61,846 bases of DNA from JBBDWR01 sp040902745 (GTDB lineage: Bacteria > Actinomycetota > UBA4738 > HRBIN12), in assembly GCA_040902745.1 (NCBI GenBank), contig JBBDWR010000025.1, forward strand, positions 1 to 61,846, written 5' to 3'. The translations under genes were made by a program, and so were the position numbers. This document shows, piece by piece, positions 54,562 through 61,846 of this stretch (the first letter of the stretch is position 1; every line of letters starts with the position of its first letter). Below the pieces are notes generated by a model. The model ran no database searches. It was not told where the DNA came from and saw nothing but the letters and a program-made list of their open reading frames with translations.

Positions 54562-55874
54562 CGGCGGTCGTCCACGCCTTCCACCGGACCTTCGACTCTT
54601 TCCGCGTGCGGAACTTCCGCATCTATCTCGCCGGCATGGCGGTCTCCACCACGGGGATCTGGATCCATACCGTGGCTTCCGCCTGGCTCGTCCTTCGCCT
54701 GAGCGACAGTGGCGTGGCGCTCGGGATGCTGCTGGCGCTGGAGTTCCTGCCGATCCTGCTGCTCGGCGCGCTCGGCGGTGTGGTCGCCGACCGATTCGAC
54801 AAGCGTCACATCCTGATCGTCACGCAGATCGCCTTTGCGTCCTTGTCGTTGCTGCTCGGCGTGCTCGCCGCGTTCGAACTCGAGCAGCTGTGGATCGTGT
54901 ACGTGGTCGCCCTGGCGACGGGCCTGGTCACGGCGGTGGACCACCCCACCCGGCAGTCGTTCGTTCCCGAGATCGTCGGCAAGCGCCACCTGACCAACGC
55001 GGTGAGCCTCAACAGCGCCGTGTTCACGGGCACCCGCATCATCGGGCCGGCGATCGGTGCGGCCGTGATCGCCGCCGTGGGGATCGCCCCGGCGTTCCTG
55101 CTCGACGGCGTCTCCTATCTCGCGGTCGTGGTCAGCCTGCTGATGATGCGCCGCCGGGACCTGCGTCCGGCCGAGCGTGCCGCGGAGGGCGAGCGCGGTG
55201 TGCGCGAGGGGCTGCGCTACGTGTGGCACACCCGAGAGCTGCGGCTTCCATTGCTCCTGATGTCGGTGCTGTTCACGTTCTCCTTCAACTGGTTCGTGTT
55301 GATGCCACTGCTCGCCGAGCGCACGTTCTCGGGCGGCGCTGGAACCTATGGGTCGATCCTGTCGTTGATGGGAGTCGGCTCCTTCATCGGAGCGCTCGTC
55401 CTCGCGCACAGGGCGCGATCCGGGCATCGCCTGCTGGCGATCTCCGGGATCGCGGTCGGCGTGATGAGCCTGGCCGCCGGCTTCGCCCCCACACTCGGGT
55501 GGGAGCTCGCGGTCGTCGTCCCCCTGGGTCTGGCCACGATCGCCTTCATGATCACCGGCAACACGACCCTGCAGCTGACGGCCGACCCCAAGATGCGCGG
55601 CCGGGTGATGTCGCTGTACTCCGTCGTGTTCCTCGGATCGACGCCGATCGGGGCCCCGATCCTCGGATGGATCGGCGAACATCTGGGTGCCCGTGCGGGA
55701 CTCGTCTTCGGGGGCGTCATCGCCCTATTGGCGAGTGGCATCGCCTTGTGGGCTCTCCAACGCGGGCGCCGGATGGCGGCCGTTCCGGCGAGTGAGCAGA
55801 CCCGCACGGCGGTGCTCGACGTCCCCGCTCCGGATGCCGACGACGTCGCCGTGGAGCGGTCGCTGACGGCATGA
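54558..55874 (+). CDS. MFS transporter (MFS_3/EntS-like), paralogue 1
   Basis: 438 aa with about 11-12 membrane helices. The A-motif GGVVADRFDKRH lies after helix 2, and the second-half equivalent is RARSGHRLLAISG. Typical of the exporter group that includes EntS-like proteins. Probably an efflux pump under the linked MarR regulator. ATG overlaps the marR stop; its own stop overlaps a possible ATG of the next gene. Confidence 0.88.
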   Translation: MTAVVHAFHRTFDSFRVRNFRIYLAGMAVSTTGIWIHTVASAWLVLRLSDSGVALGMLLALEFLPILLLGALGGVVADRFDKRHILIVTQIAFASLSLLLGVLAAFELEQLWIVYVVALATGLVTAVDHPTRQSFVPEIVGKRHLTNAVSLNSAVFTGTRIIGPAIGAAVIAAVGIAPAFLLDGVSYLAVVVSLLMMRRRDLRPAERAAEGERGVREGLRYVWHTRELRLPLLLMSVLFTFSFNWFVLMPLLAERTFSGGAGTYGSILSLMGVGSFIGALVLAHRARSGHRLLAISGIAVGVMSLAAGFAPTLGWELAVVVPLGLATIAFMITGNTTLQLTADPKMRGRVMSLYSVVFLGSTPIGAPILGWIGEHLGARAGLVFGGVIALLASGIALWALQRGRRMAAVPASEQTRTAVLDVPAPDADDVAVERSLTA

Positions 55875-55909
55875 GTCGACCCGCCGGAATCGGGGTATAC
55901 AACAGGGGT

Positions 55910-56248
55910 ATGGATACGACGACGAAGCGCCGCTCGTTCCCGCGACCCTCGGTCCGGATCCCGCCGATCTCCCTCGACATGGCGATGCGTGTCGCGCGCG
56001 AGGAGGTCGAGGAGCTCCGGAGGTGGCTGGCCTCACCTGCGGGCCGAAAGTCCCGTGAGCTGCTCGCGGCCGGTCTCGTCGCCGCGACGCCGGTCATCAT
56101 GAACCATCCTGCCCTGCGCGCGAGTCGCATCGTGCGCATCTTCGGGTTCGCGGGCGCCGGCGCATTGTTGGTGAAGCTCGCGGACTCGATCCGCGACTGG
56201 GAACCGTCGGTCGTGGACATCACGCCGCCCGATGACCCGCGTCCTTAG
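55910..56248 (+). CDS. Small hypothetical protein between two MFS genes
   Basis: 112 aa. Basic N-terminus (TTKRRSFPRP), an acidic-basic helix REEVEELRRW, then moderately hydrophobic stretches (about 55-67 and 77-95) that may be membrane-associated, ending Asp-Pro rich. The frame also opens at ATG 55871, overlapping the MFS stop; ATG 55910 has AGGGG just before it. No family recognised. Confidence 0.55.
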   Translation: MDTTTKRRSFPRPSVRIPPISLDMAMRVAREEVEELRRWLASPAGRKSRELLAAGLVAATPVIMNHPALRASRIVRIFGFAGAGALLVKLADSIRDWEPSVVDITPPDDPRP

Positions 56249-56315
56249 GAGCTCACCTGTCGGTGCCCCTCGGTGGTGACAGGATGACGGGCATGTCCCG
56301 GCCCATCCGGATCAC

Positions 56316-57632
56316 GTGAGCGGCGCCATCTCCCGCACCTTCGCGTCCCTTCGCGTGCGCAACTTCCGCCTGTTCATCGGAGGCCAGCTGCTGTCGGCCT
56401 CGGGCACGTGGATGCAGGGGGTCGCCGCCCCGTTGCTCGTCCTCAGGCTCACGCGAGGAAGCGATGTGCAGGCTTTGTGGGTGGGGCTCGATACCGCCTT
56501 GCAGTTCCTGCCGATCATGATCCTCGGCGCCTACGGCGGAGTATTAGCCGACCGGTTCGACAACCGACACCTGCAGATCATCACCCAGATCCTCTATGCC
56601 ACGGTGGCAGCCGTCTTCTGGATCGTGATCGCGACCGGTGTCGTCGAACTGTGGATGGTGCTGACCCTGTCGTTCCTCACCGGAGCCGTGATGTCGATCG
56701 ACATGCCGACGCGGCAGAGCTTCTACCTCGAGATGGTCGGACCGGAGCAGCTCACGAACGCGATGAGCCTCAACACCGCCACGTTCACCGGTTCGAGGAT
56801 CTTCGGATCCGCGCTGGGGGGTCTGCTGGTGGCCGCCTTCGGGTTCGCACCGGTCTTCGCGATCAACGCCCTCACCTACCTAGCCGTCGTCGCCGCGCTG
56901 CTCGCGATGCGTACCGCAGAGCTGAGACCGCGCGAACGAGTGAAGCGGCAGCCCGGCCAGATCCGGGAGGGCATCCGGTACGTCTGGAACACGCCTGCGC
57001 TTCGCGTCCCGATGGTCACGATGGCGGTCGTGTTCCTGTTCTCCTTCAACTTCGTCGTGCTGATCCCGCTGCTGGTGCAGGACACGTTCGGCGGAGGAGC
57101 ACGGCTGCTCGGCGTGCTGATGTCGCTGTGGGGCGTTGGGTCCCTCGCCGGCGCGCTGTACCTCGCCAGCCGATCGACGCGCCCGAACCCTCGTCGACTC
57201 GCCATGTTCGGCGTCGCTCTCGGTGGGACGACCTTGCTGTTGGCGCTGGCGCCGACCGTCTGGGCGGCGGGGTTCGTGATGCCGCTGCTGGGCGCGATGG
57301 GGATCGCCTTCGCGATAACCGGCAACTCCACCCTGCAACTCACCGCCGTCGGTTCGATGCGCGGCCGGGTGATGGCGATCTACACCGTGGTGTTCCTCGG
57401 GTCGACCCCGATCGGCGCCCTGCTTGCCGGGGCCATGGCCGCGATTCTCGGCCCGCGGTGGGCTTTTGCGATCAGCGGCGTGATCGCGTCGGCGGCCGGT
57501 GTGGTCGCGCTCTCGGTGGTCCGGCGGCTCGGGATCGACGTTCCGGCGGGATCGGGGGCGGAACGGGAACGCGTGGTCGAGGCCGAGGCGGCGGTCGAGC
57601 TCACGCAGCCGGAGGTCGCGACCGGCGACTGA
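56316..57632 (+). CDS. MFS transporter (MFS_3/EntS-like), paralogue 2
   Basis: 438 aa, same length as paralogue 1 and similar along its whole length (for example YGGVLADRFDNRH and NAMSLNTATFTGSRIFG against NAVSLNSAVFTGTRIIG). A tandem duplication with divergence is the simplest explanation. About 11-12 helices. GTG at 56316 has no good ribosome site, so the start may be later. Substrate unknown. Confidence 0.87.
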   Translation: MSGAISRTFASLRVRNFRLFIGGQLLSASGTWMQGVAAPLLVLRLTRGSDVQALWVGLDTALQFLPIMILGAYGGVLADRFDNRHLQIITQILYATVAAVFWIVIATGVVELWMVLTLSFLTGAVMSIDMPTRQSFYLEMVGPEQLTNAMSLNTATFTGSRIFGSALGGLLVAAFGFAPVFAINALTYLAVVAALLAMRTAELRPRERVKRQPGQIREGIRYVWNTPALRVPMVTMAVVFLFSFNFVVLIPLLVQDTFGGGARLLGVLMSLWGVGSLAGALYLASRSTRPNPRRLAMFGVALGGTTLLLALAPTVWAAGFVMPLLGAMGIAFAITGNSTLQLTAVGSMRGRVMAIYTVVFLGSTPIGALLAGAMAAILGPRWAFAISGVIASAAGVVALSVVRRLGIDVPAGSGAERERVVEAEAAVELTQPEVATGD

Positions 57633-57644
57633 CCGCTACCCGAG

Positions 57645-57650
57645 TACCCT
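57645..57650 (+). promoter_or_regulatory. -10 element before the MDMPI gene
   Basis: TACCCT lies 6 nt before the ATG at 57657. Confidence 0.45.
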
Positions 57651-57656
57651 GCCCCG

Positions 57657-58373
57657 ATGGACCGAAGCGACTATCTCGATGTCCTTCGGCGCGAGTCGGA
57701 TGCCTTTGCCGCGGCGGTGGCCGACGCCCCACTCGGCGACCCCGTTCCTTGCTGCCCCGACTGGAACGTCGCCGACCTCGTGTATCACCTCGGTGAGGTG
57801 CATGCGTCCTGGAGACAGATCGCCGCGGAGGGCATCCTGGATCCCGCCACGATGTCGGAGGTCCCTCGCCTCGCGGACCCGTTCTTGGTGGAGTGGTACC
57901 GCGCGGGGGCTCCCGTGCTGCTCGACACGTTGACTCGCGCCGATCCGTCGACCCCGGTGTGGACCTGGTGCAGCGGCGACGACGTCGCGTGGGTGATCCG
58001 GCGTATGGCGCACGAGACGGCGGTGCACCGATGGGACGCGCAGCGTGCGCTCGGCGCAGCCGTTCCGATCGAGCCGGCGGTGGCCGCGGACGGCATCGAC
58101 GAGTTGATCGAGCACTTCCTCCCCGAAGGGGACCTCTCCGATCCGGGGGAGACCGTTCGGTTCGAGGCGATCGATACCGGCGATGTCTTCTCCGTGACGG
58201 TCGGCAACGACGCGCTTCGACGGACGCCTGCGGCCGAACCCGACGTGATTGCGCGTGGGGACGCATCCGATCTTCTGCTGGCGCTGTGGAGGCGCGTTCC
58301 GGTGACGGTGCTCGACGTGCGTGGCGATGCGACCGTGCTCGACCGGTTCCTCGCGCGCGGCGATCTCGACTGA
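57657..58373 (+). CDS. Maleylpyruvate isomerase / mycothiol-dependent DinB-type enzyme
   Basis: 238 aa. A DinB-like four-helix domain (PDWNVADLVYHLGEVHASW, then RRMAHETAVHRWDAQRAL) gives His/Glu metal ligands, and an MDMPI C-terminal domain follows. Relatives use mycothiol as cofactor or leaving group, so the gene hints that the organism makes mycothiol, in line with ino1 nearby. Substrate unknown. A -10 6 nt before the ATG predicts a leaderless message. Confidence 0.85.
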   Translation: MDRSDYLDVLRRESDAFAAAVADAPLGDPVPCCPDWNVADLVYHLGEVHASWRQIAAEGILDPATMSEVPRLADPFLVEWYRAGAPVLLDTLTRADPSTPVWTWCSGDDVAWVIRRMAHETAVHRWDAQRALGAAVPIEPAVAADGIDELIEHFLPEGDLSDPGETVRFEAIDTGDVFSVTVGNDALRRTPAAEPDVIARGDASDLLLALWRRVPVTVLDVRGDATVLDRFLARGDLD

Positions 58374-58493
58374 GCCCTGCCGCTCAGCCCAATCGGGCGT
58401 CGATGCACTCCGCTCGATCGGGGTGGGTTCGTCGTGCAGCCAGCATCGAACGTCGACGAAGCGGGCGACGCGATCGGGGTGCACCACGACGGG

Positions 58494-59975
58494 TCACCCG
58501 ACCAGCGGAACATCCGGATCGAGCTCGCGGTCCAACCGCCACACCTCCTCGTCGCCGCGACGGCTCACGTCGATCCGCGTTCCGTCCTCCAGGTCCAGGC
58601 GCAAGCATGTCATCTGTGTCCCCGCGCGCTCCTCATCCCAGCTGCGAACGACGTGCACGGGTTCCTCGACGCCTCCCCAGACGACGGCGATCGGTTCGGC
58701 GCCGGGTCCCGATCCCGCAGCGAACACGAGCCGAAGCTCGGGGACGTGCGCGAGCCAGCGCGGGAGCACCGGTGCCCAGAGCAACAGGATCACCGCTACG
58801 GCCGTGACCGACCAAGCTTCTCCGAGACCCGGCAGCATCGGGATCGCGAGTGCGGCGGCGAACAGACGCGCTCCCTGGTAGACCACGTCGTATGCAGCGA
58901 AGATCCGGCCCCGGTAGCCATCGGGCACCGACTCCTGCACGAGCGTGTCCGCCGGGATCTTCTTCCAGGCGAACGACAACCCGACGAAGAAGCTCGCGAT
59001 CAGCACGGTCCACGGACCGATCAGTGGAGCGATCGCGAGCAGCGTGACGCCGCTCAGCAAGAAGGAGCCGGCGATGATCTGCTCCTTCTCGAAGCGTTCC
59101 TCAAGTTTGCCCACAGTCACGAGCCCCGCGAACACGCCCAGCCCTCCCGCGCCGATCAGGTACGAGAACGATCCGACCCCCTCCTGGAAGCGGTCGCGGA
59201 ACACGAACAGGGAGAGCACCAGGATGAGTCCCTGACACAGCTGGTCGATGCCCATCGAGGTGATCGGGCCGAGGGCGCGCGGAGTGTGCACGAGCTGACG
59301 AACGCCGTCGCCGAACTCGACCGCAACCCGTCGCAACGCGTGCCGCAGCAACTCGGGCGACTCCGGCAGCATGTGGGGACGGAGGTCACTGTGGATCCGC
59401 CACGCGAGCACCGAAGCAGCCAGCCACACCACCGCGCACCCGACGATGAGCGGAACCGTGCCGAACGCGTCGGCGACGAGCCCGCCCGCGAACGCCCCCG
59501 CGATCAACGCCGTGGTCCCTCCGATCGTGGCCAGGGAGTTGGCGATCAGCAGATCCTCGGTGGGGACGAGTCGCGGAACCACCGCATTCGCGGTGGTGAG
59601 GTAGAAGCGATTGACCGACAACACCCACAGCGCGCCACCGTAGAACAAGACCGGCGCGTCACCGGCATTGAACAACACGAGCCCGACGATCGCTGCCCGC
59701 AGCAACGGCCCGACGATCAGGATCCGCCGGCGCGGCCAGCGGTCGATGAACACGCCCGCGAACGGCCCGATCACCGAGAACGGAAGCACGATCACCAGGC
59801 TGGCGAGGGCGAACCCCTCCGTCGTCGTCTGTTCGTCGGGGGAGAACACCAACGAGGTGATCAACGAAGCCTGGAAGAGCCCGTCCCCGACCGTGCTGAC
59901 GATCCGCATCACGAGGAGTCGCCGGAAGTCGGGACTGCGCAGGGCACCCTTGGTGCGCTGAAGGGAACTCGGCAT
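58494..59975 (-). CDS. MFS transporter with a C-terminal soluble extension
   Basis: 493 aa. About 10-12 membrane helices with the A-motif FAGVFIDRWPRRR; EntS/MFS_3 type. The last 90 residues, after LPRWLAHVPELRL, are soluble and unlike the transporter core (EEPVHVVRSWDEERAGTQMT, RIDVSRRGDEEVWRLDREL). Function of that tail is unknown. ATG at 59975 has TAGGCT 6 nt upstream. The 120-bp gap to the MDMPI gene holds nothing clear. Confidence 0.85.
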   Translation of the reverse strand: MPSSLQRTKGALRSPDFRRLLVMRIVSTVGDGLFQASLITSLVFSPDEQTTTEGFALASLVIVLPFSVIGPFAGVFIDRWPRRRILIVGPLLRAAIVGLVLFNAGDAPVLFYGGALWVLSVNRFYLTTANAVVPRLVPTEDLLIANSLATIGGTTALIAGAFAGGLVADAFGTVPLIVGCAVVWLAASVLAWRIHSDLRPHMLPESPELLRHALRRVAVEFGDGVRQLVHTPRALGPITSMGIDQLCQGLILVLSLFVFRDRFQEGVGSFSYLIGAGGLGVFAGLVTVGKLEERFEKEQIIAGSFLLSGVTLLAIAPLIGPWTVLIASFFVGLSFAWKKIPADTLVQESVPDGYRGRIFAAYDVVYQGARLFAAALAIPMLPGLGEAWSVTAVAVILLLWAPVLPRWLAHVPELRLVFAAGSGPGAEPIAVVWGGVEEPVHVVRSWDEERAGTQMTCLRLDLEDGTRIDVSRRGDEEVWRLDRELDPDVPLVG

Positions 59976-59981
59976 CCCGCA

Positions 59982-59987
59982 AGCCTA
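59982..59987 (-). promoter_or_regulatory. -10 element before the third MFS gene
   Basis: TAGGCT on the minus strand, 6 nt before the ATG at 59975. Confidence 0.45.
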
Positions 59988-60056
59988 GGCGGGCGCACCT
60001 CGGATAGCATCGCGGTCCGTCCGCAGATTCCGCCCGGAGATCGTGGAGGTGTATCG

Positions 60057-60573
60057 GTGGCTCGATTCAAGGTCGGCGTCCAGTTCCAGCCCCAGCACTG
60101 CACGATGGAAGAGCTCCGATCGGGATGGCGGGCCGCGGATCTAGGGGTCGACACGATCTGGACGTGGGATCACTTCTATCCGCTTTCCGGGCCCCCCGAC
60201 GGAGCGCACTTCGAAGGGTGGGCGCAGCTCGCGGGCATGGCCTGCGACACCGATCGGGGATCTGCCGCTGTTGATCGGCGGCGGTGGCGAGAAGGTGACG
60301 CTGAGGATCGTCGCTGAACACGCGGACATCTGGAACGGGTTCGCCCCCCCCGAGGACTACGCCCGAAAGAGCCGAGTGCTGTCCGAGTGGTGCGCAAAGG
60401 TCGGCCGCGATCCGAGCGAGGTGGAGCGCAGCGTCCTGATCGAGCCGGAGGAGCTCGACGAGCTGGACGCGCTCGTCGAGGCGGGAGCCGAGCACGTGAT
60501 CCTGGAGCTCGGTGCTCCGTTCGACCTCGCTCCCGTGCGACGACTTTTGCACGCCGCCGGGGAGTCTGCCTGA
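60057..60573 (+). pseudogene. LLM-type F420-dependent oxidoreductase remnant with an internal deletion
   Basis: Begins at GTG 60057 (GGAGG 7 nt upstream) with a normal start: ARFKVGVQFQPQHCTMEELR and DTIWTWDHFYPLSGPPDGAHFEGW, the luciferase-like TIM-barrel start. After AGMACDTDR (about 60255) it jumps, out of frame, to the C-terminal part LPLLIGGGGEKVTLRIVAEHADIWN and on to the end at 60573. The central ~130 residues of the family are missing. The two pieces are in different frames, so no functional enzyme can be made. It may be genuine decay or an assembly error. Relatives reduce substrates with coenzyme F420. Confidence 0.88.
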
Positions 60574-60620
60574 TGTTCACGGTTGCTCGAGCCTGCGGGT
60601 CGGCGCGACGCCCGGCTCGG

Positions 60621-60626
60621 TAGCCT
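60621..60626 (+). promoter_or_regulatory. -10 element before coaA
   Basis: TAGCCT ends 7 nt before the GTG at 60634. Confidence 0.45.
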
Positions 60627-60633
60627 GCCCGGC

Positions 60634-61590
60634 GTGGCCCAGATCCAGCAGCAGCCCGCGGTCTCACCGTTCGTGGACCTCACCCGCGATCAGTGGGCGG
60701 AGCTGCGCGCCTCGACGCCGCTCACGCTCTCCGAGGACGACCTCTTCGAACTGCACGGCCTCAACGAATCCGTGTCCCTGCGCGAGGTCGAAGAGGTCTA
60801 TCTGCCGCTCTCGCGGCTGCTGAACCTCCAGGTCCATGCGACGCAGGAGTTGCACGCGTCGACCGAAACGTTCCTGGGTCACGGGGAGAGCAAGGTGCCC
60901 TACGTGATCGGGGTCGCGGGCAGCGTCGCGGTCGGCAAGTCCACCACGGCGCGCATCTTGCGCGAGCTGCTGGCTCGCTGGCCCGATCATCCTCGCGTCG
61001 ACCTCGTGACGACGGACGGCTTCTTGCTCCCGAACGCCGTCCTGAGCGAGCGCGGCCTGATGGAGCGAAAGGGATTCCCGGAGAGCTACGACCGAAAGCG
61101 CTTGCTGCGGTTCCTCGCCGACGTGAAGTCCGGGCGCGAGCGCCTGGAGGTGCCGGAGTATTCCCACCTCGAATACGACGTAGTTGCCGACGAGGTCCAG
61201 GTGATCGAGCGACCGGACATCCTGATCCTCGAGGGTCTCACCGTGCTGCAGACCGGCGCGGTGCGCGACGGGCGCACGCCGAGGATATTCGTCTCGGACT
61301 TCTTCGACTTCTCGATCTACGTGGACGCCCGCGACGACGACGTGCGCCGCTGGTACATCGATCGGTTCCTGAAACTGCGCGAAGCCGTGTTCCGCGACCC
61401 GAAGTCGTTCTTCCATCGGTACGCGGACCTCACCGACGACCAGGCACGCGACACCGCGGCGCAGATCTGGGACACGATCAACGGCGTGAACCTTCGGGAG
61501 AACATCGAGCCCACGCGCGAGCGGGCCAAGCTGATCCTGAAGAAGGGCCCGGACCACGAGGTCCGGCGGGTGCTCCTGCGCAAGCTCTAG
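60634..61590 (+). CDS. coaA: Type I pantothenate kinase
   Basis: 318-aa enzyme that phosphorylates pantothenate, the first committed step to coenzyme A. Walker A IGVAGSVAVGKSTTAR, the conserved VTTDGFLLPNAVL and KGFPESYD, and EGLTVLQTGAVRD are typical. GTG at 60634 is preferred (the frame opens at 60583). Its stop shares the tetramer CTAG with that of the convergent ino1 gene. Confidence 0.94.
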   Translation: MAQIQQQPAVSPFVDLTRDQWAELRASTPLTLSEDDLFELHGLNESVSLREVEEVYLPLSRLLNLQVHATQELHASTETFLGHGESKVPYVIGVAGSVAVGKSTTARILRELLARWPDHPRVDLVTTDGFLLPNAVLSERGLMERKGFPESYDRKRLLRFLADVKSGRERLEVPEYSHLEYDVVADEVQVIERPDILILEGLTVLQTGAVRDGRTPRIFVSDFFDFSIYVDARDDDVRRWYIDRFLKLREAVFRDPKSFFHRYADLTDDQARDTAAQIWDTINGVNLRENIEPTRERAKLILKKGPDHEVRRVLLRKL

Positions 61591-61846
61591 GCAGGGGTTT
61601 CGTCAGAGAACTCGGTCCAGTCGGCGTTCGCCGACTCGCCGCTGCCCAGGATGAACTCCTCGACCATCTCGTGGGCCACCTCGTCGGAGAACTGCACCGG
61701 CGGGCTCTTCATGAAGTAGGCGCTGGGTCCGATCAAGGGTCCGCCGACGCCGCGGTCCACGGCCGTTTTGGCGGCGCGGACCGCGTCGATCACGACGCCG
61801 GCCGAGTTCGGGCTGTCCCAGACCTCGAGCTTGAGCTCGATGTTGA
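61587..61846 (-). CDS. ino1: myo-Inositol-1-phosphate synthase, C-terminal part (cut by the window edge)
   Basis: 86 codons of the C-terminus are present. The recognisable end is LKLEVWDSPNSAGVVIDAVRAAK, then GGPLIGPSAYFMKSPP. The enzyme converts glucose-6-phosphate to inositol-1-phosphate for phosphatidylinositol and mycothiol. The 5' part, with the NAD-binding domain, is beyond 61846. Confidence 0.93.
   Translation of the reverse strand, partial: NIELKLEVWDSPNSAGVVIDAVRAAKTAVDRGVGGPLIGPSAYFMKSPPVQFSDEVAHEMVEEFILGSGESANADWTEFSDETPA

Noticed and set aside
58434..60317. 627-codon plus-strand frame ending in the LLM remnant
   Set aside because: Its first part is antisense to the MFS gene; only the last 87 codons, from 60057, are real family sequence.

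Overview
This 61.8-kb, GC-rich window is the chromosomal origin region of an actinobacterium. The gene order dnaA-dnaN-recF-dciA-gyrB-gyrA-DUF3566-tRNA-Ile on one side and rpmH-rnpA-yidD-yidC-jag-rsmG-parA-parB on the other is the classic Actinomycetota arrangement. It is backed by a CwlM/TrxA/TrxB/SigM/MurJ/NUDIX/CCA block like that of mycobacteria, a mycothiol-type DinB/MDMPI enzyme, an F420-type LLM remnant, nickel superoxide dismutase with SodX, and myo-inositol-phosphate synthase. The sequence alone does not settle the class. Layout: 1-10.3 kb, minus strand, holds the replication and topoisomerase genes. Their divergence from the plus-strand rpmH-parB block places the origin at about 8.7-10.5 kb, and DnaA-box-like sites lie on both sides of dnaA. 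10.7-16.7 kb is a translationally coupled plus-strand block with a perfect parS site in front of rsmG-parA-parB. 16.7-29.4 kb, mostly minus strand, holds wall and envelope functions (Ddl, a CwlM-like pseudo-amidase, MurJ), redox (TrxA/TrxB), SigM with its anti-sigma factor, a TauE/SafE transporter and a NUDIX hydrolase. 29.6-35.3 kb holds PilT, the CCA-adding enzyme, a CtpE-like P-type ATPase and signal peptidase I. 35.3-43.4 kb holds a fused MFS/spermidine-synthase-like protein, a molybdate ABC operon with a MerR/TOBE regulator, a second sigma factor with a membrane partner, and a YchF GTPase. 43.5-47.5 kb is a NiSOD-maturation locus followed by a frameshifted aldehyde dehydrogenase. 47.5-61.8 kb holds secreted hydrolases, arginine deiminase, a TusA/DsrE sulfur-relay pair, an M15 peptidase, a MarR-MFS cluster, a decayed LLM oxidoreductase, pantothenate kinase and the end of ino1. 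The most striking global signal is regulatory. In at least 17 genes a TA-N3-T (-10-like) hexamer lies only 6-9 nt before the start codon, usually without a Shine-Dalgarno, which predicts widespread leaderless transcription. It also exposes small ORFs (34 aa at 18.95 kb, a 13-codon leader at 46.07 kb). Other notable features are a histone-H1-like extension on GyrB, a long disordered tail on ParA, a CwlM-like amidase that has lost its zinc histidines, helically phased tandem repeats before a 58-aa CxxC protein, a 21-bp-phased direct repeat at the mod promoter, and two genes broken by a frameshift or an internal deletion.
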